Both the position numbers and the translations under genes were made by a program. Shown here one piece after another: positions 34,901-46,238 of a stretch of 64,000 nt of DNA (positions within the stretch are counted from its first letter, which is position 1; the number at the start of each line of letters is the position of its first letter). The stretch spans positions 1,922,001 to 1,986,000 of the forward strand of contig SWDT01000001.1 of the NCBI GenBank assembly GCA_009193035.1. Reading direction: 5' to 3'. The notes beneath the pieces are model-generated. The model was not told the DNA's origin and searched no databases. It saw only the letters and a list, made by a program, of their open reading frames with translations. Source of the stretch: Halicephalobus mephisto. Taxonomy: Eukaryota; Nematoda; Chromadorea; Rhabditida; Panagrolaimidae.

Positions 34901-36163
34901 GCCCTAATCTCTGTTATGCTGGGAATCTCGAAGTCAACGGGAAAGTCTACGCCATGAAGAAAAGATGTGTAAATATTGTTAACTACTTTCCGATTTTAGA
35001 AGCCGAAACTAAAGAGAAAGCAAGATCTTCTGCCCCTAGAGTTCTGGCTTGGTCGTCAATAATAATATCTCTTATTCTCCGTTTTTAACCAAGTATTGCC
35101 GTGATTATCAAATATCCAATACCCGCGCGTTCTTAGGTGCTAGTTTTCCATCAAGTATAAAATTTGTAAAATAAACTTACAAAAAATGAGCAATTTTGCG
35201 TGTCGAAAGGAGCATACTTGAGATTCAAAGGACATAAAGCTCTGGAAGTGATAGGTACAAATACTCGGGCTCGACCATTGTGATGGATTTCCACAGTACT
35301 ATCGATAGAGGACTCCGGGACCCTTCCTTGGATTCTAAAATCAAGACGTTTTTTAAATCAACGTGAAAAACCTACGAATGGTAAAGGTAAAACTCGGGTT
35401 TCCAAATCCATCTCAGAGGGACGAATGTAGTAGTAATCCCCTGATAGTCACTAGCATTCCAAGCAATGAAAGGATCGAACCAAGAGACATCGAAGTAAGC
35501 GGATAAGGTGGCCAAGTTGTTCCTCTGGTCCAAATCCACGATTTGATAAAGACTGGCTCTTACGTGGACTTCTATCGAGGAATTCGAGTGTAATACCGGT
35601 CTTCTGTAGGGCCTGCATCTCCTTCGAATGTAATCCAGTAATCTACTATTGGGGTCGTCGAACTTTTCCAAACCACTCTCGTCTTGACCAGTACTGTGAA
35701 TACCCGCTGTTTCGAGATTCTCTGAAGGCCTATTCGCGAGTTCCACTGGTTTCAACCGCGTTTTGTGCTTCGCTGTAAAAACACCTGAAAGAAACTTGTC
35801 ACATTTGTTTTGTAATTAATTTTAGAAAATCCTTGACCCTTCCATAAAAATCCGAATAAAAAAGGCTATTGTTCCATAAATATTATATTTATTTACACAT
35901 TTCGGTTAAAGTCAAAGAGTCTCCAGGGAACCCGAGCTTTGAGGATGCTCGTTTGGACAACGTTGTGGGTTTTTCCCTGTTCTAGCAAGGATTTGAGATA
36001 ACAGGGACTCAACTAGCTCTCCATTTTTGGAAGTCCTGATTATCTTCGATAAAACCGTTGCGAATTCAAAATGGGGAATTCTATGAAATTCATAAAACTC
36101 ACCATCGACGTTGGAGATGATACTCATGGAGATGAAGCTGAACAACACAAGATTTGGCTTCAT
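31938..36163 (-). CDS. Cys-loop ligand-gated ion channel subunit (LGC/nAChR-like)
   Basis: Seven exons (36163-36103, 35784-35376, 35334-35181, 33060-32637, 32588-32485, 32440-32267, 32225-31938) give 537 aa. A signal peptide (MKPNLVLFSFISMSIISNVD) precedes an extracellular domain with WNASDYQGI, the WKPEFYLYHS strand and the signature CPLNLKYAPFDTQNC (Cys-13-Cys). Four TMs follow: M1 FNLVFPTTLVGLVAVIGFHA, M2 GIMTLLSLSVMLLMLVDEM preceded by GRRESKFRL, M3 and, at the extreme C terminus, M4 (LTFYISLIAINLLMFLFPEL). There is no vicinal Cys pair in loop C, so it is not a classic ACh alpha subunit. The M1-M2 linker lacks the PAR motif of anion channels, hinting at a cation channel. Ligand unknown. 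Intron 3 (2.1 kb) holds another gene. Confidence 0.92.
33341..35088 (+). CDS. Secreted/GPI-anchored-type glycoprotein nested in the channel intron (553 aa)
   Basis: Three exons (33341-33593, 33636-34365, 34410-35088) join in frame. A signal peptide (MYPCSWLLLLLFSRLISGQ) starts the protein. It contains many N-x-S/T sites and about ten Cys in the last third (FCDAKGP, AICGVRPEHSLCGGN, TTTCSSPNLCYAGN). It ends in a hydrophobic segment after a small-residue stretch ([20 protein letters not shown]), as in a GPI-attachment signal. Middle segments such as VLHGLDPKKYYAVQYSYVKR resemble fibronectin-III strands. No TM or enzyme motif otherwise. Likely cell-surface protein. It lies inside intron 3 of the cys-loop receptor gene, on the opposite strand. 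Confidence 0.72.
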
Positions 36164-37439
36164 GTCGAATCAGATTCACCAAGTGGATTCTGAGCAAAGA
36201 GCGTCTGCGAGGCTGACAAGGGTCAGCCCAGCCGCCAGGGGCAAATCCGTAATCTCGTTCACCCTGGTAGCTCGACGAAGAAATTAAGATGACGCTCTTA
36301 ATCTCCTGAAACGAAAATAAGCAACCTCACAGAATCAGAGATCAGATTTACAAGCGGCTTACAATTTTTTGCTGATTTACAACATTAGTATGATGTCTTC
36401 GGAAGTTCAGCGTTTCTGAATCCTACGCTGAAAAGCATTTATTAATCAGAATTTCACTTTTCTAAATCCCGGAGTACGTTTAAGACATATAAAAGATTAA
36501 AAAGACCGAGATATGCATAAAAATGAAATGTGAATTTCCTCGGAGACAGGTGTAAAAATTACTGAAGGAAACCTCAAACGAGACACAAATCCTCAACTCC
36601 AAGCAATTCCATAAAATTTTAAGCATTATCTCTATCATTTGAGAATTTTTTAGTACTAAGTACTTTTTTGGGTAAAAAAGTAAAATAACTATGAGAACTT
36701 TTAAAAAGTCCAAATACAGTAATCAAGGAATTTGAAATCAGTAAAATCGGATTCGAAAAAGTGTAAAGTGTACTGTGAAAACAGGTTCTAAGCAGTATTG
36801 TTAGGTGCCTACTACAATGGCCACTACCCCCGGATTTGCTCAGCGACTTGACTCCAGAATAAAAATTCCCTTAGGCAGCATCGTTTTACGCCTCTTAAAG
36901 GCTGCTTTGGCGGAAGCTCTCAGGAGTTTTCCTTTGCAGACATCTTTCGCTCTTTCTTTTGGAACCGAGATGCGCACCATGTTTTGCTCCCGGCAGAGAA
37001 GGACTCCCGCGCTCTAACAAAGCTTCAGGAATATAGAGAAGTCTCATGGATTCTCAGGATAAAGACGCTCTTTATGCATGCTTTTGCGTCAAGCATTGTT
37101 TTTGGTCTCTTTGGCAAGTGTTCATTCACGAAAGACATGTCTTTCTCATGTCAGCTTCCGAGACTCTTTACTCAGATATACACCACAATGCAATGTCGAA
37201 GATCAATGCATGCCTTCGGCGCCTTTGGCTGTGACACATTGTCGATATAACTATGCATCCCCTTATTTTCATTTTTGTCATCGTCACTTCATTGCCCCCA
37301 ATAAAGAAGTAAAATTACAGTAGTCGGTTTTAAGAGTAATGAGTTCTTCCAATTTGGAAATGGAGAGTTTCGAAAGCCAAAACTACCATACCCAAAAAGA
37401 CAGGAGTTTTAGGAAAAAATACTTTGCGAAGTAAATAGT
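36164..37439. other. Upstream of channel gene; no gene recognised
   Basis: About 1.3 kb. A block at 36800-37320 is noticeably richer in G and C than its surroundings and has several overlapping short frames on the + strand (for example MATTPGFAQRLDSRIKIPLG from 36817), none with splice support or family resemblance. Confidence 0.3.
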
Positions 37440-38640
37440 AAAATTAAAATGGAGATTTTCCTGGATATTTTATTATTTTTGTTAAGTTTAGTATTAAATT
37501 GTTCGGAAATAACATTTATGGAACTATTAGGTTGTCAAAATTCGACATTACTTTCTTGACAACCTACTATTTAATGAATAGAAAGATGACCAGGAAACAA
37601 AAAAGGGAGACCTTTTATGTTACTACGACCAATGTAAGTACAACCAAATATTTCAGTTGAACCCTAATAAATCCAAATCAATTGGTAACAGAATTAACTA
37701 ATTAATTAAAATAGTACACAAAATATTTAAAAATTAAGGAATTCATTTGTTATTTTCTGAAGATCATTTAGAACATCAACCAATGGGAAATCAAGAACTC
37801 TCGCATTATAAATTTTGTTCAATTTTTACCTAATAAAAAAATCCTGAGAATTTTCAAAATGTTCAGAAACTCTTAAAAGAATTGGACAATTTAGTCAGAA
37901 TGACCCTGAAGTCAATTGAGATGTTCCCAGGATATTTAAAAACCTCAAACTTCTTGAACAAACATCAAAATTCAACGAGAAACTATCTAAAAGTCATTCC
38001 AGCGTTCCCAATGATCTTTAACAAATTTTCAAAATTTTTGCAAGAACATTAGCATTTGTTTAAAAATACCATAAATTATGTGAGAAGTTAATGAGGTTGT
38101 CTGACGTTCAAGGAATGATAACAATGCCAACCATCACCGAGAAAGCAGAAAAAATATTCTAAAAATTCTAGAATTATTTTAAAGTTTGTAAAACATGTAC
38201 AAAAATACCAAAAATTCGACATAAATATTTGAAAACCTCTTTTGAGATTCTTGGAGTTTTTTAAAGAATTCTAAAATTTCCAAAAATACCAGGAAACCAT
38301 TGTTGAAGTTGTTAAGGTTTTCTGAACATCTTGAAGAACTTGCAAGATACCAAAATTAAACAAAATGTCAAGAATTTGTTTCTAAGAATCCTGTGCTCTT
38401 CTGATAGATCTTGAGATCTGCAAAAAGGACAAAAATATGGAGAAACTGGAGAACCTTTTCTGAGGTTCCTAGAACTCTTTGGAAGCTCCTAAGATTCTTA
38501 CAAAATATACCGAAACTATTAACAAATACCAGGAAATCTATTTTCAAACTCCTGAGATTTTATAGGAGGTATTGGAATTTCTCTTCTGATATGTTGTGAT
38601 CCTTGACACATTTTCTCATATATAAATATTGTTTTATTAA
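37440..38640. repeat. Degenerate AT-rich repeat array
   Basis: By eye the same words recur in diverged form: CAAAAATACCA (near 38045, 38203, 38284), GAGGTTCTTGGA / GAGGTTCCTAGAA, AAGAATTCTAAAATTT, and ACTCTTxxxAGAATT. Spacing between recurrences is irregular (roughly 70-160 nt). This looks like an old tandem or interspersed repeat that has decayed. Similar wording is seen near 16080-16190 and 45700-45790. Confidence 0.4.
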
Positions 38641-39775
38641 ACTTATTTAGCCTTCTGGTTGCCAATTTTTATATTTTGAGAAGTAATTTGAGGCTCTCCA
38701 AATATTCTTAAGTTTATCTGGTTAAAGGAAGATATTTACGTAGCAATTAGCTTATGACAAGTCGTAGAATCAGAAGATTTAAAGTTATTATTTCTTTTTA
38801 TTGAAATAACTCTCCAGAAATGATCCTAACAGTTTTTCCTTTAACGGTAATCTTTTGAGATGGTTTATTAACGATAAAATCCCAAGAATGTAATTCAAAG
38901 GCCTATGATGATTTTCTATCACCCACTTGCTGTTTACTTTGTTAGGAGACAGTTTCATTATGATGTATTTCTATCTCATCATCAGTTCAGAATCTGGGAT
39001 CTTATATAGTCATCTACAGTAAAGAAATCACAGAACTAATCATTGTTCATTTAAAGGACCTTCATTTCGTAATTAAAGACCGTGAATATTTGACAAAAGC
39101 TCTAATAAAAGATAAATCTCGAGTTTATGAGACATTTATAAAGTTTTTCATAATTTTTGTTGCTGAGCTTATCCATAGTCTTCACAACAACTCAAATTGC
39201 TTCTCTAGTAAACAACTCTTACCACGAAAGAACCCGCTTGCCGACTGTGACTACTTTGTGCTTGATGATTATTTCGATTATGCTACATTTCAGACTTTGT
39301 GTTGCTCTTCCTGGTGATTTTTGCTTTACTGGATGACGTAAATAATGTCCTATGAAAAAGAATGATGATATTGAGTTAGAGAGAATGTTAAATCTTTACT
39401 TTAACCTCTATTAAGTTGAATTAAAGTCCAGATTCCATATATCAACTGTCCCTCTTCATAGAAGGTGTGTTTTATATCATAAGTAAGAGTTTCGTGATTC
39501 TTCTTCAGTTGGTTTGGAGTGCGAATTCCATCTTCTGGAACTTCATTTCGTCAAGAGTCGGCGTTGAAGACCTTCATTGTTGAAGAGGATAGAAGAACCA
39601 TTGGCCCATGATTCCAGGAACTCAGTCTGGTTTCCCTAGATTACTTTGTAGTTTTTGCTAAATTCTCAATAAACAAATTGGTCTATGTTTGGTATTGATG
39701 TCATGTTGAAAAATCACTTTGGATATCTATCTTTGTTTATTGGTTTTATTTCTTAATACCGAATAGATCTTAGCG
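38641..39775. other. Intergenic, upstream of the mitochondrial carrier
   Basis: About 1.1 kb of AT-rich sequence. A 75-codon frame at 39090-39317 has no support. The promoter of the carrier gene should lie at its end. Confidence 0.3.
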
Positions 39776-40932
39776 ATGTCCTGTACGAGTGTACAGAATA
39801 ATGGTATATCACTTAATCAACAGATGATTGCTGCTTCTACCGGAGCTATAGTGACTTCTCTCATGGGTAAGAACCTTTTCTTGTTACGTAATCTCCTACT
39901 CCGTTTTAGTTACTCCTATGGATGTCGTGAAGATCCGGTTGCAGAGCCAAGTCCATCCAATAGCCAAAGGACAATGCTTCTACTACAGCAATGGCCTCAT
40001 GGACCATCTCTGTGTGAATTGTGCCGACCCAAAGAAGGAAATACCTTGTCAGTGGTTTAACAGACCTGGGCATTTCAACGGAACGATCGATGCTTTCATC
40101 AAAATTGCTAGGTATGAGGGAATCCGATCTCTCTGGAGTGGGCTTTCACCCACAATCGTTAGTGCAATCCCAGCAACAGTATTCTACTACACTTTGTATG
40201 ACAACCTCCTCCGGGCATCTATCAATCGTTTCGGAGACAAGTTCTATAACCCCTTGGTTGTTGGAGTCATTGCTAGAACGACTGCTGTTACTCTTGTTTC
40301 CCCATTCGAGATGATTCGGACGAAGATGCAATCAGAACAACTTTCCTATAACCAGATTGGAAGAGCCTTGAGGCTGACTGTCCAAGCAGATGGTTATGTC
40401 AGTTTATTCCGAGGCTTGGCTCCTACGATCATGAGGGACATTCCCTTTTCTGGTGAGTTTGTTAGTTTCCATTATTGTGTTTGAATTCAAACCTTCAGCA
40501 ATATACTGGACGAGCTTGGAAGCCATGAAGAAACAACTACTACAACGTTTGGATCAGAAAAACACGACTTTTGGCATTAGTTTTACTTGTGGAGCTATTT
40601 CCGGAACCATTGCAGCCATTGTTACCCAGCCATTTGATCTTGTTAAAACCCACAAACAAATCACCTTAGGGGAGGTTGGAAATGGAACCCATACTCTTCG
40701 AGTGAACGAAACTTCAACAATGAATGCTATTCGTCACTTGGTTCGGACTCAAGGTTATCAAGCCATCTTTGCAGGTACTTTATGATCATTTATTGCCTTA
40801 ACACCGTAATTGTTTACAGGATTGACACCAAGGATCGTTAAGATAGCTCCGGCGTGTGCTACAATGATTGCCACCTACGATTACTTGAAAAACTTTTTCC
40901 AAAAACGGAACCTAAAGAGAAATGCATTATGA
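39776..40932 (+). CDS. SLC25A39: Mitochondrial carrier, SLC25A39/SLC25A40 (Mtm1) type
   Basis: Four exons (39776-39866, 39910-40452, 40499-40774, 40820-40932) give 340 aa. Three carrier repeats with signatures are visible: TPMDVVKIRLQSQ, SPFEMIRTKMQSEQ and QPFDLVKTHKQI, each the Px[DE]xx[KR]x[KR] motif that closes the matrix gate. Between the first and second helix lies a Cys-containing loop (HLCVNCADPKKEIPCQW), a feature of the SLC25A39/40/Mtm1 subgroup, which imports glutathione into mitochondria. WSGLSPTIVSAIPATVFYYT and FRGLAPTIMRDIPFSAIYW are also subgroup-like. Inner-membrane localisation is expected. A39 versus A40 cannot be separated here. Confidence 0.95.
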
Positions 40933-41022
40933 TGGATCAAGGGAATCTCAGACTGGTCAAGATAATTGGTTAATGATGTTGATTTGAATTTAGAGTAGAG
41001 ACGTTAGGTAAAGTTAAATCAT

Positions 41023-42487
41023 CTAATACGGCTTAATTCTGTATTCGACTTCTGCAAATCCTTGCCCGCGGATTCCGTTGGCTTTGAATTCACACATGTT
41101 CTCCTCTATGTAGCAATTGAGGTCGAGTCCCATTTTGCATCTGACGGAATCCACGACTTTGACTTCAACGTCGTACTTCAATGGACCAGCTCTGAAGCTG
41201 TAATGGAACGTTTTTGGGAAAATCTTGTTTTCTCCAATGTTCGAGAGATGCAGGTCGATGTGGTCTACAGGGATTTTCTCGAGTTTACTAAAATAATTCA
41301 ATTATGCTTGTAATTAAGCATGAGAACTAACGGAGTGACGACATATCCAAATTGTAGATGGGTAAAAACGGTTTCTGGCATGGAGATCAAACTCGTGTGG
41401 ATGCAAGTCCCGTCTTCCAGGTGATAGATAATCATGATATATCTTCTTATTTGACTCCAGTTCCTGTACTTTGTGATCGTGTGGTCTCTCATGCTAATCA
41501 TTTTGACGTCTTCTGGAGTCTGATACTCTCCGATGATGAACTTCCCACTTAACTGTCCAAATTGTTCGTAATGAGTTTGATGGGTGTCCTTCATTTTCTG
41601 GAACAGCTCCTTCGACCAGGGTTCCATCGCAATTGACCTCCCAATGGCCTCAGGAGAACACTCAGTGTCGAAATCGAAGTACTCTCCTCGATTCTCCCAA
41701 ACCAGATCGAAGGAAGCCGGAATCCTCTTTATTGAGGAATTTAACTCCAGATCTGGTCCGACAACTTTAACATTCGGCTGACAAGCCTCTGCTGGCACCA
41801 GGAAACCATTGAAGGAAATATGCCATTTTCTCATAGGCTCAATACAACGGACACGAAAGCCGGACTCTGTGCAGTATTCCTCGTTGCTCCTGAGAGCCTA
41901 AAAGAAACAACCTAATTTCAAGCCTATTCATCCCAGATTGCCTACTTTTACATTACTGGTTGCTGGTAGTTGTTCGTTGACGAAAGTACCTAACCCAGGA
42001 ACCTTGATGACACAGAAGAGGTTGATGATGTCATTTTGACGCTGAGCCATCCCCAAGGTGAACCACCATCCATTGTAGTTGGAAGCGTCAAAAAAGACAC
42101 AATCACCGGCTCTTGGTTGGTCTAGAAAAATTAACTTCATTTCAGGGACAGAAAAAAGAATATACCCTGAGGCAATACCTGCTTCTTTTCCATAGCTTCT
42201 ATGTTTCTTGCAGTTCCCCCGAATTGACCGTCAAGCAAAGTCTCGTCAATTTCCCCCTAAAATTGATATTTCCAAAATAACTAATTTTAATTAATTACCG
42301 TAGTTTTCCCCCTATGTTCAGATTTGGCTTTTTGCTGTCTTTTCGCAATGACATATTTCATCAAGGCAAATTTCAAAGGAAAAAAAACTGTCGGTTCCGA
42401 ATAGACTCCCAGAATTTTTTCCCCATTTTTTATTACTAGGAAATAAATCAAAGTAGCAATAATTATGACTGGAATTAAAATCAACAT
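41023..42487 (-). CDS. N-terminally membrane-anchored, lipocalin-like conserved protein
   Basis: Five exons (42487-42299, 42256-42166, 42121-41946, 41897-41332, 41287-41023) give 428 aa. A single hydrophobic segment (MLILIPVIIIATLIYFLVI) acts as signal anchor and is followed by FPLKFALMKYVIAKRQQKAK. The body is beta-rich: GDCVFFDASNYNGWWFTLGM, IEPMRKWHISFNGFL and RDHTITKYRNWSQIRRYIM. This order matches a family of animal proteins of unknown function often mislabelled as phosphoenolpyruvate-synthase-like; it has no PEP-synthase catalytic motif here. Probably an ER or plasma-membrane protein with a lipid-binding fold, which is inference. Confidence 0.82.
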
Positions 42488-42971
42488 GACTCTGATGGAA
42501 TAACTAGTCCAAATAAATTTTTATATTGATATATTTTGACTTTAAAGGGAACTAATGGTTTTGATAAGAGCAATTCACTATTTGATTATGGTTTTTCTGG
42601 GTTATCAGTTCAGTTTTAAGACGACTTCTACGTTCTTTATCGATTATCCGATCAAAAGAGTAATTTTTTGGGGAAAATGATTGCATAGATGTTGGCATGA
42701 AAGCTCTCAATCTTTTATTCCAGTCTCGAACATAATAAAGGAAACCCACAGGAAGACAAAATGCTTTTTTTCGGCCGTATCCTTTTTTATTTACTATGGG
42801 AATAGAAAACAAGGTGTCAAAAATGTCTTTGATTTAAAATTTGTTCTGGTTGTACTAGTCCTCTGGTCGTTTTCTGGAATCACTGATAAAACTCAGTCCA
42901 ATTTAACGTGTTCTTTAATTTCTTTCTGATGTACTTTTCGTCTAGCTTTTAGGACTTAACTTTTAAAAAAC

Positions 42972-44667
42972 ATGGATTCTGAAGCGTTCCGGAAATATGG
43001 GAAAGAAATGGTGGATTTCGTAGCTGATTACTGGGACAGTTTGAAAGATAGACAAGCTTTGCCGGATGTCAAACCAGGATATATCTGGGATATGGTAGGA
43101 AAGTTAAGAAACATTAATTTACTGGACTTTTTAGGTTCCCAAAGACCCTCCGGAAAAACCAGAAGATTGGAAGCAGATCTTCGCCGACATCGATCCAGTA
43201 GTTCTTAGTAAAAACACAAATTGGCATCATCCCCATTTTTTCGCGTATTTCTCAACAGCTTGTAGTTACCCGGCAATCATGGCTGATATCCTTTCTGGAG
43301 GAATTGCGAGTATCGGATTCTCATGGGTAAACTTTTATTTTTTAATTAAAAATTGAAATAATTTAAAGAAATCATCTCCTTCCATGACGGAACTGGAAAT
43401 GGTGACTACTGATTGGATTGCCAAAGCCATCGGTCTTCCAGATTTCTTCCTTAACTCTGATTCTGGCCCTGGAGCGGGAATTATCCAGAGTACTGCTAGT
43501 GACGCCACCTTCGTTGCTATTCTGAGTGCAAGAGCCAGAGCTGTAGCCGTAAGTTTTCTGGAGAATAATCTTTCTCATGTCTCTTCTAGTCTTACAAGGA
43601 AAACAGCAAGTTAGCTCGACTTTATTCCACCGTATCCAAAGCATTTCCTATGTTTTATTTCAAGGAGAAAAAGGACAAACCTGACCCTATTATAACTTTC
43701 GAGAATCACGATGCCAGTGTGATCAGTAAATTAGTCGCCTACTGTTCTGACCAAGCCCATTCATCTGTAGACAAAGGAGTGATGCTTGCTGGAGTCAAGA
43801 TGAGAAAGCTGAAGACCGTCGTCGGAGGTCAGTTGAATAACTACTACGTTGAAGGAGCCACTCTCGAAGAAGCGATCCAAGAAGACCGAGCCAGAGGTCT
43901 GATTCCTTTCATCTACGTCGCTACAGTAGGCATGACAAACACCTGCGGGTCGGATGACCTCAAAGTAATCGGTCCTATCTGCAACAGGGAAAAACTCTGG
44001 ATGCACGTGGATGCTGCCTACGCCGGGAGTTTCGCTATTTGCCCGGAATTCCGTTACTTACTAAATGGGATCGAGTACGTGGATAGTTTTAACTTCAACG
44101 TGCATAAAGCGATGGAGATCAACTTTGACTGTTCTCCAATGTGGTTCAAGGACGCTAAAGAGGCTACCCAGTACTTCAATGTGGAGGCTGAATACCTCAA
44201 ACACGAATATCAAGCAGTCGCGACTGATTACAGGGTTGGGGAAGTTTTAGAATTCAATTACTATTTCTTACTTTCAGCATCTCCAAATCGCTCTTGGCCG
44301 TAGATTCAGGTCTCTCAAAATTTGGTTCGTCTTCAGATCCCTCGGAATAGAACATCTCCAAAGTACCCTCAGAAGGAGAATCGAACTCGCCGATGAATTT
44401 GCAGAATTGATTTCGAAAGACGCAGAGTTTGAAATCATCGTTCCACCTCATCTCGCACTCATCTGCTTCCGACACAAAAGCAACAACAGCTTCAACGAAA
44501 AACTCCTCGCTGCCATCAATGATGATCACAGAATCCATCTGGTTGGGGCGAAGGTTCATGACGTATTCTTCCTTCGATTGGCCATCTGCAGTACTCATAC
44601 AGTATCCTCCGATGTTACTTTTGCCTATGAAGTAATCAAGGATATCCTCGCCAAGCTTAGTCCTTAA
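42972..44667 (+). CDS. Aromatic L-amino-acid decarboxylase family (PLP group II)
   Basis: Five exons (42972-43094, 43135-43326, 43369-43548, 43590-44234, 44278-44667) give 509 aa. The chain aligns with DOPA/tyrosine decarboxylases throughout: EAFRKYGKEMVDFVADYW, NWHHPHFFAYFSTACSYPAI, AYCSDQAHSSVDKG, WMHVDAAYAGSFAICPEFR with the PLP-binding Asp, and FNFNVHKAMEINFDCSPMW with the Schiff-base Lys. Typical enzymes read NPHKW at that site; here it is NVHKA. It is cytosolic and should make a biogenic amine (dopamine, serotonin, tyramine or similar); the substrate cannot be read from sequence. It diverges from the lipocalin-like gene by 485 nt. Confidence 0.94.
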
Positions 44668-46238
44668 GGTTTTTATTAAATTTAATTATTAATTTAAGAT
44701 TAATTAAAAGTAAATGTTTTAGATTAAAGATTTCTTTCACAAAACTCAATCAGAAATTTGATTTATTGATTGACACACCCGTCAAGTACATTAATGCCCA
44801 AATTACTTCGGAAGTTTCCTTCTTTACTCATTTAACCTCTATTTATGGCTCTTGGTCGGTCTCTCGATTGACATTGTTGGTTTTTCAGCCAACATAAAAT
44901 AATTGTTCTGTAATGTCATCAATAACATAAAAACGTACTGTTTCTACAAGAAAAAATCCTGAAGTATACTATAAAATACCAAATAAATTCCTACCGCGAA
45001 GTCCCTCAAACCAAAATAGAGTTATCCATTCCTAGTTTCGAAAAGAAATTCGTGTTGCGGTTAACTCAAGGGAAAAAATCCCTCAAAAATTTGTAGTTAA
45101 AACAGTTTTCTTTATTTTATACTTTTTGTGACGTTTTTTGTAAAATGAGTGTTCTGTGGAAGAGTAATTCGTCGTTCGCATCCTGGAGATAAATATAAAC
45201 CACGTCAAAATCTAAGACAGAAAATGGAAATAATATTGTTAATCATCTGCAAAATTCTTGTAAAATATCCATTCTAGAAGGCTTCTAAATTATCCAATTT
45301 TAATAATATTGATAAATTTACTGAAAAATAAACAAAGAACGTTGGTTTTGATATATATCTAGGGTGCTTTTCATTACCTTTTATATTCAGTTTTCCTAGT
45401 CTTATAATTATTGTGAATATAAACATTCAATAAATCATGAATTTTCAATGATAATTTTCATAACAAAGAAACCTTGATTGGAAATGGAAAAAACGCTTAC
45501 ATATTGGAGAAATTTATAATTAGAATAAATTAATATTAAAAATGAAAAAAGCAACTTTACCATCATTAAAATTACTATATTCGCGTCCTCTTAAACAATT
45601 CTATCATCAACAGTAACAGTGACGTAGGATATAAACTTCCCAGATATGAGGTTGTATACATCAAAAGCATATTGTTATAAAAATTATCTCCACATGGAAT
45701 TCTGGACCTTTTGGCTTCAAAGATTATTTTTAAAATTCCAAAGAACTCTAGAGTATTACAAATTTCTAATAAATTCCGGAAAATCCCAGAAGTATCCACG
45801 GAATCCTGATCACCACAAAACCACATTTTTGCAGTTCAAATTCATAACACATGTTGAAATGATAATAGAGAACGAAGAAACAAAGAATAGGTACAATGTT
45901 GCACAACAGAAACAGGAATATCCAGTCCCATCACGAAGAGAGAACATCATCCAAAAAATTCCAAACTGATCAAAATTAATCTTTTGATACCCGACTACGT
46001 TGAAATCAATTTACCGGATCGTGATTATTATTCAAGCTCTAGTAATCCGATTACGATCTTCCAACTGGATTTGTCTCGCTTATTTATTGTCCACAATTTT
46101 CATAACCAGTCACAGGGCTAATCAATGATTATTATGCTAGAAAAGGAACGGGTCTTATTAGAAATATTACCCAAAGTAACATAAAAACTCGAGCACCGTA
46201 ACTAAAGCAAAACTAACATCCATCTATTTGCCTTTATT
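44668..46238. other. Intergenic, AT-rich
   Basis: About 1.6 kb between convergent AADC and PRODH genes, unusually long for a convergent gap here. No gene seen. Words at 45700-45790 (AAATTCCAAAGAACTCTAGAG, AAATTCCGGAAAATCCC) resemble the degenerate repeat at 37.4-38.6 kb. Confidence 0.3.

Noticed and set aside
36805..37323. Cluster of overlapping + strand frames in a GC-richer block
   Set aside because: Three frames are open at once over the same bases, which is a composition effect; no motif or splice support.
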